The position numbers and the translations under genes are program-made. Shown here in pieces: positions 17,407 to 25,776 of a stretch of DNA of 64,000 nt. The DNA is from UBA11524 sp965646445 (GTDB lineage Bacteria; Bacillota; Clostridia; Christensenellales; Aristaeellaceae), in assembly GCA_965646445.1 (NCBI GenBank), contig CBFFZW010000007.1, positions 1 through 64,000 on the forward strand, given 5' to 3'. Numbering within the stretch: the stretch's first letter is position 1; the number at the start of each line of letters is the position of its first letter. A model generated the notes under the pieces. That model was not told the origin of the DNA. It did no database searches and saw only the letters and a list, made by a program, of their open reading frames with translations.

Positions 17407-18216
17407 ATGGCCATGATCTTCTGTCCCCTTTATTCCGGTTCCAGCGGCAATTGCCTGTTCGTGCAGCATGACCAGACCCGGCTGCTGATTGACGCGGGCA
17501 AGCCCGGCAGAACCATCACCGCCGCTTTGGAGCTCATCGGCGTCGATCCCGCCACCCTGCAGGGCATCCTCATCACCCACGAGCACAGCGACCACATCGC
17601 CGGGGCCGGGGTGCTCTGCCGCCGCTTCGGCATCCCGGTCTATGCCACCGAGGGAACCTGGCGGGCCATGGACGGCAAGGTGGGCGATATTCCGCCGGGG
17701 CTGCGGCGCAGCTTCGACAAGCGGCAGGATTTTTATCTGGGCGATGTCGGGGTCGCGCCCTTCGCCATCCCCCACGACGCGGCGGAGCCCGTGGGCTACC
17801 GCCTGTGGGGCGGCGGCGCCAGCATCGCCACGGCCACGGATCTGGGGCATTTCACCCCCGACATCCTCAGCGCCATCGGCGGCAGCTCCCTGGTGCTGCT
17901 GGAAAGCAACCATGACCCGGACATGCTGATGCAGAACCGGAACTATTCCGCCCCGCTCAAACGGCGCATCCTGGGCAACAAGGGCCATCTGAGCAACGAG
18001 GCCTGCGCCCAGGCCATCCTCCAATTGACGGAAACAGGTGTCCACCACATCATCCTGGGACATTTGAGCGGCGAAAACAACACGCCGGAGCTGGCGCTCT
18101 CCGTCAGCGAAAGCCGGGTGGAGGAGGCGGGCATCCGCCTGGGCAAGGAATTGTCCATCGACCTGGCCTGGCGCGACCGGGTGGGCGGCCTGTACACCCT
18201 GAAGGAAGGCGCCTGA
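17407..18216 (+). CDS. walJ: Metallo-beta-lactamase fold hydrolase WalJ (YycJ)
   Basis: A 269-aa metal-dependent hydrolase related to the WalJ/YycJ family, linked in Bacillus to the WalRK cell-wall system and DNA-end processing. It has the typical opening CPLYSGSSGNC (residues 6-16), the metal motif THEHSDH near 58 and ATATDLGHF near 140. Length matches Bacillus YycJ (264 aa). No walRK genes are near. The start lies 11 bp after licD and the stop overlaps the next start. Confidence 0.9.
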   Translation: MAMIFCPLYSGSSGNCLFVQHDQTRLLIDAGKPGRTITAALELIGVDPATLQGILITHEHSDHIAGAGVLCRRFGIPVYATEGTWRAMDGKVGDIPPGLRRSFDKRQDFYLGDVGVAPFAIPHDAAEPVGYRLWGGGASIATATDLGHFTPDILSAIGGSSLVLLESNHDPDMLMQNRNYSAPLKRRILGNKGHLSNEACAQAILQLTETGVHHIILGHLSGENNTPELALSVSESRVEEAGIRLGKELSIDLAWRDRVGGLYTLKEGA

Positions 18217-19058
18217 TGGCCGAGCTGCGTGGCCTTCGGGCCGGTATGACATCCTCCAAAATTCGCTGGGCCATGCTGACGGCGCTCCTGGCCCTGATGC
18301 TCCGCAATCCGCTGGGCTGGCTGACGGCCCTGCTGCCCGTCCACGACGACCCGGCGCTGCATTACGCGCTGCTTGCCCTGCGGGAGCTTGTGGTCTGGGG
18401 CCTGCCCGCGCTGATGCTGCGACCCTGGCAAAGCGCGGTCTATCCGCCACGCAAGCGGTGGTTCCTGCCCTGCGCGGGAGCCTTCGCGCTGGGGCTGGCG
18501 GCCCAAGGCGCGCTGATGACCGTAACCTCACGCTGGGCGCAGTGGCTGGGGCTTGAGCTTTCCCGCATGCTGCTGCCCGCCAACGGCGCGCAGTGGCTGC
18601 TGGCCGTGCTGGCGCTGGTGATCGTCCCGGCGGCAGCGGAGGAAGCGTTCTTCCGGGGCGGGCTGCTGACGGCCCTCAGCGAACGGGCCGCTCCCTGGGC
18701 GGCCGCGATGCTGTCCACCGCCCTGTTTGCGCTGATGCACGGCTCCCTGGCCGGACTTCCGGCCCATCTGGCGGCAAGCCTGCTGTGTACCCTGTGCATG
18801 ATGCGCTGGGGGCGGCTACGCTTCAGCGTCAGCTTTCATTTGGGCTACAACGCCGCCGCGCTGCTCCTGGCGGGCTGGGAAGGAAACCCGGCGCTCTCCC
18901 TGGCCCTGGGAGTACTGCTGACGGCGGGGGCCCTTGCCATGGCCGGCGGCATCAGCTGGTACAGCCATGGCCGGCGGATGGCCGGGCGTGACCGGGCGCT
19001 GTGCGCGCTGCTGCTGCTGGCCGCCGCCAGTCTGTACCTGCCTGATCTTTTATCCTGA
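18216..19058 (+). CDS. CPBP-family intramembrane metalloprotease
   Basis: A 280-aa polytopic membrane protein of the CAAX protease/bacteriocin-processing (Abi) family. Motif 1, EEAFFRG, lies at about 144; motif 2, with conserved His, is in ALMHGSLAG and the third in SFHLGYNAAA. About eight hydrophobic segments are visible. The ATG overlaps the walJ stop (TGATG) and AAGGAAGG precedes it. The substrate is unknown. Confidence 0.88.
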   Translation: MAELRGLRAGMTSSKIRWAMLTALLALMLRNPLGWLTALLPVHDDPALHYALLALRELVVWGLPALMLRPWQSAVYPPRKRWFLPCAGAFALGLAAQGALMTVTSRWAQWLGLELSRMLLPANGAQWLLAVLALVIVPAAAEEAFFRGGLLTALSERAAPWAAAMLSTALFALMHGSLAGLPAHLAASLLCTLCMMRWGRLRFSVSFHLGYNAAALLLAGWEGNPALSLALGVLLTAGALAMAGGISWYSHGRRMAGRDRALCALLLLAAASLYLPDLLS

Positions 19059-19097
19059 ACAAGCCGGCCCGCGCCGGATGCGATAGGTGATGACACG

Positions 19098-21005
19098 ATG
19101 ATTTTACTTTCCCTTCAAGGGATTCAGAAGAGTTTCGGCGCCAACGAGGTCCTGCGCAGCGCCTCCCTGGTGCTCCAGGACGGCCAGCGGATGGCGCTGG
19201 TGGGCGTCAACGGCTGCGGCAAATCCACGCTGATGAAGATCATCGCGGGCCTTGAAGCCTCGGACGGCGGCGTGATGACCATGCAGAAGGGCCTCAAACT
19301 GGGCTACCTGGCCCAGCAGGGCGAGGTCGGCGAAGGCCGCACCGTGCTGGAGGAGCTGGAAAGCGTCTTTGAGCCGGTGGTGCGCATGGAACAGCAGCTC
19401 CGCGCACTGGAAGCGCAAATGGCCGAATGCGCCCAGGACGAGGATATGCTCCACCGGCTGGGCAGCCAGTACGACCAGCTGACCCGGGACTTTGAGCGGG
19501 CCAACGGCTACGGCTGGCGCTCCACGGTGCAGGGCGTGCTGGCGGGCCTGGGCTTCCGCAGGGAGCAGCAGGGACAGCTGGCTTCCCTGCTTTCCGGCGG
19601 GGAGCGAACCCGGCTGTGCCTGGGGCGGATGCTGCTCACCGAGCCCGACCTGCTGCTCCTGGACGAGCCCACCAACCACCTCGACCTCAAATCCATCGCC
19701 TGGCTGGAAAGCTACCTACGCTCCTACAAGGGCGCGGTGCTGCTCATCAGCCACGACCGCTACTTTATGGATCATGTGTGCGACCGGGTGTGCGAGCTGC
19801 TCCTGGGTGCCACGGAATGCTATGACGGCAACTACACCGCCTACATGGCCCAGCGGGCGGAGCGCTTCGAGATCCGCATGAAGGCCTACGAGCTACAGCA
19901 GAAGGAGATCGCCCGGCAGGAGGCCATCATCGCCCGGTATCGGCAGTTCAACCGGGAGAAGTCCATCAAGGCCGCTGAAAGCCGGGAGAAGCGCCTGGAA
20001 AAAATCGAGCGTCTGGAAAAGCCCCAGGACGAGAGCGCCATCCACTTCCGCTTCGACATCCGCCGCCGTACCGGCGAGGATGTGCTGATGGTGGAGGAGC
20101 TGTCGAAGGGCTTTGACGGCCGCGCCCTCTTCGAGCATGTGAAGCTGCACCTGCGCTCGGGCGACCGCGTGGCCCTCATCGGGGATAACGGCGTGGGCAA
20201 GTCCACCCTGTTCAAATGCCTCATCGGGGAAATGAAGCCCGACGGCGGCGCCATCCGCCTGGGCAGCGGCGTGGACATCGGCTACTATGACCAGCACCAG
20301 GCCCACCTCCATGACAGCAAGACCGTGCTGGACGAGGTGTGGGACGACTTCCACCGCCTGGAGCAAAGCGAGGTGCGGGGCGCGCTGGGGCTGTTCCTGT
20401 TCACCGGGGACGACGTGCTGATGCCCGTCAGCACCCTTTCCGGCGGCGAGAAGGGCCGCGTCGCCCTCACCAAGCTGATGCTGCGCAAGGACAACCTGCT
20501 CCTCCTGGACGAGCCCACCAACCACCTCGACATGGACTCCCGGGAGGTGCTGGAAAGCGCCCTGGCAGACTTCCCCGGCACCATCCTGGCCATCAGCCAC
20601 GACCGATACTTCATCAATCGCTTCGCTGAGAAGGTCTGCGTGCTGGAAGCCGGCGGCATCAAGGAATACCTGGGCAATTATGACGATTACTTCGACAAGA
20701 TCAACCGGGAGCAGGAGCCTGACGGCGACGCTCCCGCCGTCACCCGCACCGCCCTGGAAAAGGAAAAGCGCCGCTCCCGCGAGGAGGAAAAGCGCCTGAA
20801 GGAGCGCAGGCAGGCCCTGCAAAAGGCCGAGGAAAGCGTGCTGAAGGCCGAGGAGGAGGCCGCCGAGCTGGAAGCCCGCCTGGCCGCCCCCGAAACCTAC
20901 CAGGACGCGGACAAGGCCGCCGAGCTGGCCCGGGAATACCAGCGCAAGAAGGAAGAAATCGACCGCCTGTACCGCGCCTGGGAGGCGCTGGAGAGCGAGG
21001 AATGA
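19098..21005 (+). CDS. ABC-F family ATPase (ribosome-associated type)
   Basis: A 635-aa soluble protein with two ABC domains and no membrane segments. Walker A sites are GVNGCGKST (about 37) and GDNGVGKST (about 360). Signature motifs are LSGGERTRL and LSGGEKGRV, each followed by LLLLDEPTNHLD. An interdomain linker (about 240-320) and a C-terminal coiled coil (about 545-635) match YfmR/Uup-like proteins acting at the ribosome. Resistance ABC-Fs share the layout, so a role in antibiotic protection cannot be excluded. Confidence 0.92.
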   Translation: MILLSLQGIQKSFGANEVLRSASLVLQDGQRMALVGVNGCGKSTLMKIIAGLEASDGGVMTMQKGLKLGYLAQQGEVGEGRTVLEELESVFEPVVRMEQQLRALEAQMAECAQDEDMLHRLGSQYDQLTRDFERANGYGWRSTVQGVLAGLGFRREQQGQLASLLSGGERTRLCLGRMLLTEPDLLLLDEPTNHLDLKSIAWLESYLRSYKGAVLLISHDRYFMDHVCDRVCELLLGATECYDGNYTAYMAQRAERFEIRMKAYELQQKEIARQEAIIARYRQFNREKSIKAAESREKRLEKIERLEKPQDESAIHFRFDIRRRTGEDVLMVEELSKGFDGRALFEHVKLHLRSGDRVALIGDNGVGKSTLFKCLIGEMKPDGGAIRLGSGVDIGYYDQHQAHLHDSKTVLDEVWDDFHRLEQSEVRGALGLFLFTGDDVLMPVSTLSGGEKGRVALTKLMLRKDNLLLLDEPTNHLDMDSREVLESALADFPGTILAISHDRYFINRFAEKVCVLEAGGIKEYLGNYDDYFDKINREQEPDGDAPAVTRTALEKEKRRSREEEKRLKERRQALQKAEESVLKAEEEAAELEARLAAPETYQDADKAAELAREYQRKKEEIDRLYRAWEALESEE

Positions 21006-21012
21006 CGCAGCC

Positions 21013-21057
21013 AAAAGGGCTGCCCGTGGCGTGATGGCCTGTCGGGCAGTCCTTTTT
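21013..21057. terminator. Terminator between convergent genes
   Basis: Arms AAGGGCTGCCCG and CGGGCAGTCCTT, followed by TTT on the plus strand and preceded by AAAA, can serve both the ABC-F gene and the convergent secreted protein gene. Confidence 0.8.
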
Positions 21058-21064
21058 CCATGAT

Positions 21065-22069
21065 TCAGACGGTGGGCGGCAGGGACAGGAACAGGCAGCC
21101 GTCGCCGTAGAAAAGCACCGGCTCCAGCAGCGCCGCCCAGCCATCCAGCCACTGTTCCCGGGCGCAGTCCACATCCGCCAGCAGATCCGCAAGGGCGTCG
21201 CCGGTCTCGCCCGAAGGCGTGATCCGCACCATGGCCGTCTGAAGGCGCTCCACCGTAAAGCCGCTGCGGAAGTCCCGCAAATCACGCCGTGCGCTGGTGC
21301 CGCCGGTAAACCCGTAGAGCCGCAGATAAGGCGTGTTCGCGCCGGCCTCCTCGCCGTCCAGCGCCCGGGGCTGGGAATCCAGCACATCAAAGGTGCTTGT
21401 CCGGCAAAACTCATCCGGCGCAATGCTCAGGCAGATGTAGTTTCCCACCTTGCCGGAGCGGAACGGCCCCTGGGTGTCCTCCGTGCCCGCCGCCAGATGG
21501 CCCACCACAAGCCGCGCGTCGCCATAGCCCGCCTGATCCAGGATGTCAGCCATCTCGCACAGCGTGTGCCAGCAATCCGCCTTGGACAGCGTACCCAGCA
21601 CCAGCCGCGGAACCGGGCAGGGCTCCGCGATCCACGCCGCCACGTCCTCCGCCGTGATTCGCTTTTCCAGCCAGATCAGCTGCCCGCCCCAGTCCTCCAG
21701 CGCCTGCCGCAGGGCGGGATAGCCCGTGCCGTAGCGATCCGGCGCGTGGAGCAGATCCGTCAGATAGCGCAGGCGGAACAGCTGCAGCTTGACCATGCTG
21801 GTATCCTCCGGGGCGCAGAGCAGGCGCATCATATCCAGCAGCAGCGCCGCCGCCTGATCCTCATCGGTGATGCGCAGGGCCGCCACAAGCGCGTTGGTCA
21901 GCGACGCCGGGCCGCAGCCGTTCTCCCTGAAGGCCCGGTCGCCATAGCGGTACTTGCCGGTGTGAAAGCGCACGTCACGCTGGGAAATCGCGGCGGGCAG
22001 CGTCTCCGCCCGGGCTTCGGGGGTCGCCATCAGCAGGCACAGCAAAACAAAACACAGCCATCGGCGCAA
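21065..22069 (-). CDS. Secreted C39-like cysteine peptidase-fold protein
   Basis: A 334-aa exported protein with a signal peptide (cleavage likely after EARA, residue 21). The motif ENGCGPASLTNAL near residue 49 is the cysteine box of C39/papain-like peptidases, and a later WHTL/GHLAAGTEDTQGP region may supply the histidine. I call the fold, not the activity. The start is TTG at 22069 with GAGGACG eight bases upstream; no ATG gives the signal peptide in frame. It converges on the ABC-F gene. Confidence 0.72.
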   Translation of the reverse strand: MRRWLCFVLLCLLMATPEARAETLPAAISQRDVRFHTGKYRYGDRAFRENGCGPASLTNALVAALRITDEDQAAALLLDMMRLLCAPEDTSMVKLQLFRLRYLTDLLHAPDRYGTGYPALRQALEDWGGQLIWLEKRITAEDVAAWIAEPCPVPRLVLGTLSKADCWHTLCEMADILDQAGYGDARLVVGHLAAGTEDTQGPFRSGKVGNYICLSIAPDEFCRTSTFDVLDSQPRALDGEEAGANTPYLRLYGFTGGTSARRDLRDFRSGFTVERLQTAMVRITPSGETGDALADLLADVDCAREQWLDGWAALLEPVLFYGDGCLFLSLPPTV

Positions 22070-22195
22070 GGAATCACGTCCTCATTTTACAATTGTTACA
22101 ATATTCGACACAACTCGGCAGGATTCCTTTTCCTATATATATTTCCTTTGCGGCCATGCTGCTCGGCGGTCCGGCCGCATTCCCAGGGATTGACC

Positions 22196-22225
22196 TTGAA
22201 AACCTTTCCGAAGCCGTGATATAAT
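22196..22225 (+). promoter_or_regulatory. Promoter of the small cysteine-rich protein gene
   Basis: TTGAAA (22196-22201), an 18-nt spacer and TATAAT (22220-22225), with a GGAAAGGAGG ribosome site at 22253-22262. Confidence 0.7.
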
Positions 22226-22272
22226 ATAAGAAGCGACACAGGCACAAAAGACGGAAAGGAGGTACGCTGAAG

Positions 22273-22587
22273 ATGATGAACACGCTGATCTGCACCTTCT
22301 CCCCCAGCTTTGTCAACGCTTTTACGGTGCAGGTCAAGGGCTTTATCAGCAAAAGCTGCGTCTTCCCCTGCGGCCCGGGGCTGGCCGCCTACCTGGAAAG
22401 CTGCTACCTGGGCACCTGCCAGCGGCTGTACAGCAAAAACTGCTTTGCCTACAACAGCTGGAACCGCGACAGCGTGCGGCTCGACACTTTAGGCATGGCT
22501 GATGTTTCTCTGGATAGCAAGGAGCTCACGCTACGCTGCCCTCCCGTATCCCTGACCGTCATACGGCTCACAGCCCAGGAAACGTAA
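22273..22587 (+). CDS. Small cysteine-rich hypothetical protein
   Basis: A 104-aa protein that I do not recognise. It has seven cysteines (7, 29, 33, 44, 49, 57, 89), five of them between 29 and 57, and many aromatic residues. There is no typical signal peptide. It is believable as a gene because it has a consensus promoter, a near-perfect ribosome site ten bases before the ATG and a strong hairpin five bases after the stop. The cysteine cluster could bind metal or form disulfides. A second ATG at 22276 is possible. Confidence 0.65.
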   Translation: MMNTLICTFSPSFVNAFTVQVKGFISKSCVFPCGPGLAAYLESCYLGTCQRLYSKNCFAYNSWNRDSVRLDTLGMADVSLDSKELTLRCPPVSLTVIRLTAQET

Positions 22588-22592
22588 ATCAG

Positions 22593-22634
22593 CATGCCGG
22601 AAGGATTGCATTTCCTTCCGGCATGTGTTATACT
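22593..22634 (+). promoter_or_regulatory. Hairpin overlapping the promoter of the uridine-kinase-like gene
   Basis: A perfect 13-bp stem (22593-22605/22613-22625, CATGCCGGAAGGA and its complement) follows the small gene. Its loop holds a -35-like TTGCAT (22606-22611), 17 bases before TATACT (22629-22634). It may be a terminator without T-run, an operator, or both. Confidence 0.55.
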
Positions 22635-22693
22635 CTGTCCATCCTGCAAGACGCGCGTTTCCTCTCACCGAACAACAGAAAGGCGGAATCCTC

Positions 22694-23263
22694 ATGACAT
22701 CAGCGCCCGCATCAAGGCCCCTCGTCCTCGGCATTGCCGGGGGCTCCGGCAGCGGCAAGTCCACCTTCGCCGCCGCCCTGGTGGAACGCCTTCAGCCGCT
22801 GAAGACCGCCGTCATCAGCACCGACGGCTTCTTCAAGCGTCCCCTGCCGACCATGGTTTCCCCCGTCTCCGGCAAGACCTACGACGACTGGAACTCCCCC
22901 GACGCCATTGACATCGACCGCCTGATGGCCTCGGTTGACGGCCTGATTTCGGGCGACGCCGACGTTGTCATCATCGAGGGGCTCAGCGTCTTCTGCTTTG
23001 ACGCGCTGCTGAGGCTGATACACCTGAAGGTCTTCATCGACCTGCCCTCCGACGAGCGGATGTATCGGCGCATCAAGCGGAACATGCAGATGTGGGGCGT
23101 CTCCATGGAGGAGGTCGCCGACTACTACCTGGAGGCCGCGAAATTTGCCGAGGAGAAGCATTTCCTGCCCACGCGCGTGAAGGCCGACATCATCGTGAAC
23201 GGCTATGCCGACTACGACAAGCCCCTGGCCCTGATTGCCGCCTGGGCCAAAGCGCAGGCCTGA
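22694..23263 (+). CDS. Uridine kinase-like P-loop kinase
   Basis: A 189-aa P-loop kinase of the uridine kinase/phosphoribulokinase class. Walker A is GGSGSGKST (about 18), with STDGFFKR and SPDAIDIDRL matching nucleoside-binding segments and VVIIEGL as Walker B. It is shorter than E. coli Udk (213 aa), so the exact substrate is open. The ATG at 22694 follows AAAGGCGG; the longer open frame upstream begins inside the promoter. Likely role: pyrimidine salvage. Confidence 0.8.
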   Translation: MTSAPASRPLVLGIAGGSGSGKSTFAAALVERLQPLKTAVISTDGFFKRPLPTMVSPVSGKTYDDWNSPDAIDIDRLMASVDGLISGDADVVIIEGLSVFCFDALLRLIHLKVFIDLPSDERMYRRIKRNMQMWGVSMEEVADYYLEAAKFAEEKHFLPTRVKADIIVNGYADYDKPLALIAAWAKAQA

Positions 23264-23284
23264 ACCTCGCCCCGCCGAAAGCAT

Positions 23285-23313
23285 TTGATTTTCGGCGGGC
23301 GCTGCTTTATAAT
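23285..23313 (+). promoter_or_regulatory. Sigma-A promoter of the Rrf2 regulator gene
   Basis: TTGATT (23285-23290), a 17-nt spacer and TATAAT (23308-23313). Confidence 0.7.
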
Positions 23314-23366
23314 GGGGTGGGCGGAAAATTCGCCGCGACAACCCTCAACGCAAGCGGAGGCGCACG

Positions 23367-23798
23367 ATGCAGATTTCCAGCCGGTTCACCATCGCGGTTC
23401 ACATGCTCCTGTGCATGGAGGCCTTCAAGGACACCCATAAAGTGACAAGCGACTTCATCGCGTCCAGCGTCAGCGTCCATCCCGTCGTCATCCGCCGACT
23501 GCTGCAGCAGCTGAAAAAGGCCGGCCTCGTCCGCGTGGCGCGGGGCACCGGCGGGGCGGACATCGCCAGGCCCCTCGACACCATCACCCTGCTGGACATT
23601 TATAACGCGGTGGAGTGCGTGGAGACGGGGGCGCTGTTCCACTTCCATGAACACCCCAACCCCCTTTGCCCCGTGGGCAGGAGCATCCATGCCGTCCTGG
23701 ACGACCGGCTGGAGCGCGTCCAGCAGGCAATGGAGGAGCAGCTGCGCGCCGTCACCATGCAGGATGTTTGGGAGGATACCCACCGGCTGATGCCGTGA
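23367..23798 (+). CDS. Rrf2-family transcriptional regulator
   Basis: A 143-aa winged-helix regulator. The N-terminal QISSRFTIAVHMLL and the helix pair VTSDFIASSVSVHPVVIRRLLQQLKKAGLV are typical of Rrf2, followed by GTGGADIARP in the wing. Its cysteines do not form the spaced three-Cys iron-sulfur cluster of IscR or NsrR, so it resembles the YwnA-like cluster-free branch. A GGAGG site precedes the ATG. It probably controls the cupin gene 117 bp downstream, whose promoter is bracketed by an inverted repeat. Confidence 0.88.
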   Translation: MQISSRFTIAVHMLLCMEAFKDTHKVTSDFIASSVSVHPVVIRRLLQQLKKAGLVRVARGTGGADIARPLDTITLLDIYNAVECVETGALFHFHEHPNPLCPVGRSIHAVLDDRLERVQQAMEEQLRAVTMQDVWEDTHRLMP

Positions 23799-23830
23799 CG
23801 TCCGCATCGCCAAAAAATTTTTGCAAATTT

Positions 23831-23900
23831 TCGTTGTAACTATTGACATCACATTTATGATGTGCTATGATTTTTGATGTACCAATTATAGTTACAACGA
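23831..23900 (+). promoter_or_regulatory. Cupin-gene promoter with bracketing operator repeats
   Basis: TTGACA (23843-23848), a 17-nt spacer and TATGAT (23866-23871). A perfect 13-bp inverted repeat, TCGTTGTAACTAT (23831-23843) and its complement (23888-23900), lies outside the promoter. A smaller ACATCA/TGATGT pair lies inside the spacer. The candidate ligand is the Rrf2 protein just upstream. Confidence 0.75.
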
Positions 23901-23915
23901 AAGGAAGGGTATCCC

Positions 23916-24269
23916 ATGACCAACTTCACCAAAACCAGCATCACCTCCAACGCTCGAACCGAGCTTCACGACCTGCTGTCCCTGACCGGGGCGGAGATCA
24001 GCATCAACAGTATGCCTGCCGGTGCTGGCGTGCCGTTTGTCCACGCTCACAAGCAGAATGAGGAGATCTACGGCATCCTGTCCGGCAAGGGCAAGGCCGT
24101 CATCGATGGCGAAACGGTGGCCCTTGCGGCGGGCGACTGGCTCCGGGTGGCGCCCGCAGCCAAGCGCCAGTTCTTCGCGGCGGAGGATGCCGGAATCAGC
24201 TACCTCTGCATTCAGGCGAAGGCCAACTCCCTGAAGGGCTACACCCAGGACGACGCCGTGATCGTGTAA
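23916..24269 (+). CDS. Cupin-domain protein
   Basis: A 117-aa single-domain cupin. The cupin 1 motif appears as PFVHAHKQNEEIYGILSG near residue 40-57 with His and Glu metal ligands, and cupin 2 as AGDWLRVAPAAKRQFF. Function cannot be read; small cupins under Rrf2-type regulators are often oxidative or aldehyde-stress genes. GGAAGGG precedes the ATG, and a bidirectional terminator follows. Confidence 0.85.
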   Translation: MTNFTKTSITSNARTELHDLLSLTGAEISINSMPAGAGVPFVHAHKQNEEIYGILSGKGKAVIDGETVALAAGDWLRVAPAAKRQFFAAEDAGISYLCIQAKANSLKGYTQDDAVIV

Positions 24270-24289
24270 GGCTAAGGCAGCAGCGCAAA

Positions 24290-24335
24290 ACGCCCCGTAG
24301 ACCATTTGCAGTCTGCGGGGCGTTCATTATATTTT
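24290..24335. terminator. Bidirectional terminator between cupin gene and nfnB
   Basis: Arms ACGCCCCGTAGAC (24290-24302) and GTCTGCGGGGCGT (24311-24323) form a 13-bp stem with one wobble or mismatch. T-rich tails follow on both strands. Confidence 0.85.
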
Positions 24336-24352
24336 CAGCAGTTGCTGATGGT

Positions 24353-25744
24353 TCATTCCTTGCCCTTCAGGTAGGCGTCGATGGCGCTGGCGGCAGTCTT
24401 GCCCGCGCCCATGGCCAGGATGACCGTGGCCGCGCCGGTGACCGCGTCGCCGCCGGCGTACACGCCCTCCCGGGAGGTCAGGCCGGTGTCTTCCTCGACA
24501 ATGATGCCGCCCCACTTCTGCGTTTCCAGGCCCTTGGTGGTGGTCTTAATCAGCGGATTGGGGGAAGTGCCCAGGGCCATGATGACGCAATCCATCTCCA
24601 TGTCGAAGTCGCTGCCCTCCACCGCCACAGGACGGCGGCGGCCGGAGGCGTCGGGCTCGCCCAGGGCCATTTCCTGGCAGCGGATGGCGCTGACCCAGCC
24701 CTGCTCATTACCCGCGATGGACACGGGGTTGGTCAGGAACTTGAAGACAATGCCCTCCTCCATGGCGTGCTCCACCTCTTCCCGGCGGGCGGGAAGCTCC
24801 GCCTCCGTGCGGCGGTATACCACGGTCACGTCAGCGCCCAGACGCTTGGCGCAGCGGGCCGCGTCCATGGCCACGTTGCCGCCGCCCACCACGGCCACCT
24901 TCTTCGCGGGCTGAATGGGCGTGCTGCTGTCGGGGGTATAGGCCTTCATCAGGTTGATGCGGGTCAGGAACTCATTGGCGGAATACACGCCCTTGAGGTT
25001 CTCGCCGGGGATGTTCATGAACTTGGGCAGGCCCGCGCCGGAGCCGATGAACACGGCCTCGAAGCCGTACTCCCGCATCAGCTCGTCAATGGTGATGGTG
25101 CGACCGATGACCACGTTGGTTTCCACCTTCACGCCCAGGTCGATGAGCGTGTCAATCTCCTTCTGCACAATGGCCTTGGGCAGGCGGAATTCGGGAATGC
25201 CGTAAACCAGCACGCCGCCCGCCAGATGGAGGGCCTCGTACACGGTCACGTCATAGCCCAGCTTGGCCAGGTCGCCGGCGCAGGTGAGACCGGAGGGGCC
25301 GGAGCCGATGACAGCCACCTTGTGGCCGTTGGAGGCGGGCCTCACGGGCTTTTCGGTGGCGTGGGCCATGTGCCAGTCCGCCACAAAGCGCTCCAGGCGG
25401 CCAATGCCCACCGGCTCGCCCTTGATGCCCCGGACACACTTGCCCTCGCACTGGGTCTCCTGGGGGCAGACGCGGCCGCACACGGCGGGCAAACTGGAGG
25501 ACTGCGCGATGATCTGATAAGCATCCTCAAAGCGACCCTCGCTCACCGCCTTGATAAAGTCGGGAATATGCACCCGCACGGGGCAGCCGGAGACGCAGGG
25601 CTTGTGCTTGCAGTTCAGACAGCGCTTGGCCTCGTCAATGGCCGTCTCCTCGGTATAGCCCAGGGCCACCTCGCTGAAATTGCGGTTGCGCACCTGGGGC
25701 TCCTGGGAGGGCATGGGATTTTTCACCAGGGACATGTTCGGCAT
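24353..25744 (-). CDS. nfnB: NADH-dependent ferredoxin:NADP+ oxidoreductase, large subunit NfnB
   Basis: A 463-aa GltD-like flavoprotein. Two cysteine groups (42/45/50/54 and 89/93/99/103) would bind [4Fe-4S] clusters. GSGPSGLTCAGDLA is the FAD-binding motif and VGGGNVAMDAAR the NAD(P)H motif. With NfnA it catalyses flavin-based electron bifurcation between NADPH, ferredoxin and NAD+. The glutamate synthase small subunit is a close relative, but adjacency to an NfnA-type gene and absence of gltB favour NfnB. It lies 32 bp after nfnA. Confidence 0.9.
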   Translation of the reverse strand: MPNMSLVKNPMPSQEPQVRNRNFSEVALGYTEETAIDEAKRCLNCKHKPCVSGCPVRVHIPDFIKAVSEGRFEDAYQIIAQSSSLPAVCGRVCPQETQCEGKCVRGIKGEPVGIGRLERFVADWHMAHATEKPVRPASNGHKVAVIGSGPSGLTCAGDLAKLGYDVTVYEALHLAGGVLVYGIPEFRLPKAIVQKEIDTLIDLGVKVETNVVIGRTITIDELMREYGFEAVFIGSGAGLPKFMNIPGENLKGVYSANEFLTRINLMKAYTPDSSTPIQPAKKVAVVGGGNVAMDAARCAKRLGADVTVVYRRTEAELPARREEVEHAMEEGIVFKFLTNPVSIAGNEQGWVSAIRCQEMALGEPDASGRRRPVAVEGSDFDMEMDCVIMALGTSPNPLIKTTTKGLETQKWGGIIVEEDTGLTSREGVYAGGDAVTGAATVILAMGAGKTAASAIDAYLKGKE

Positions 25745-25776
25745 CAGTATTCAACTCCCGTCAGTATGTCGGTCGG

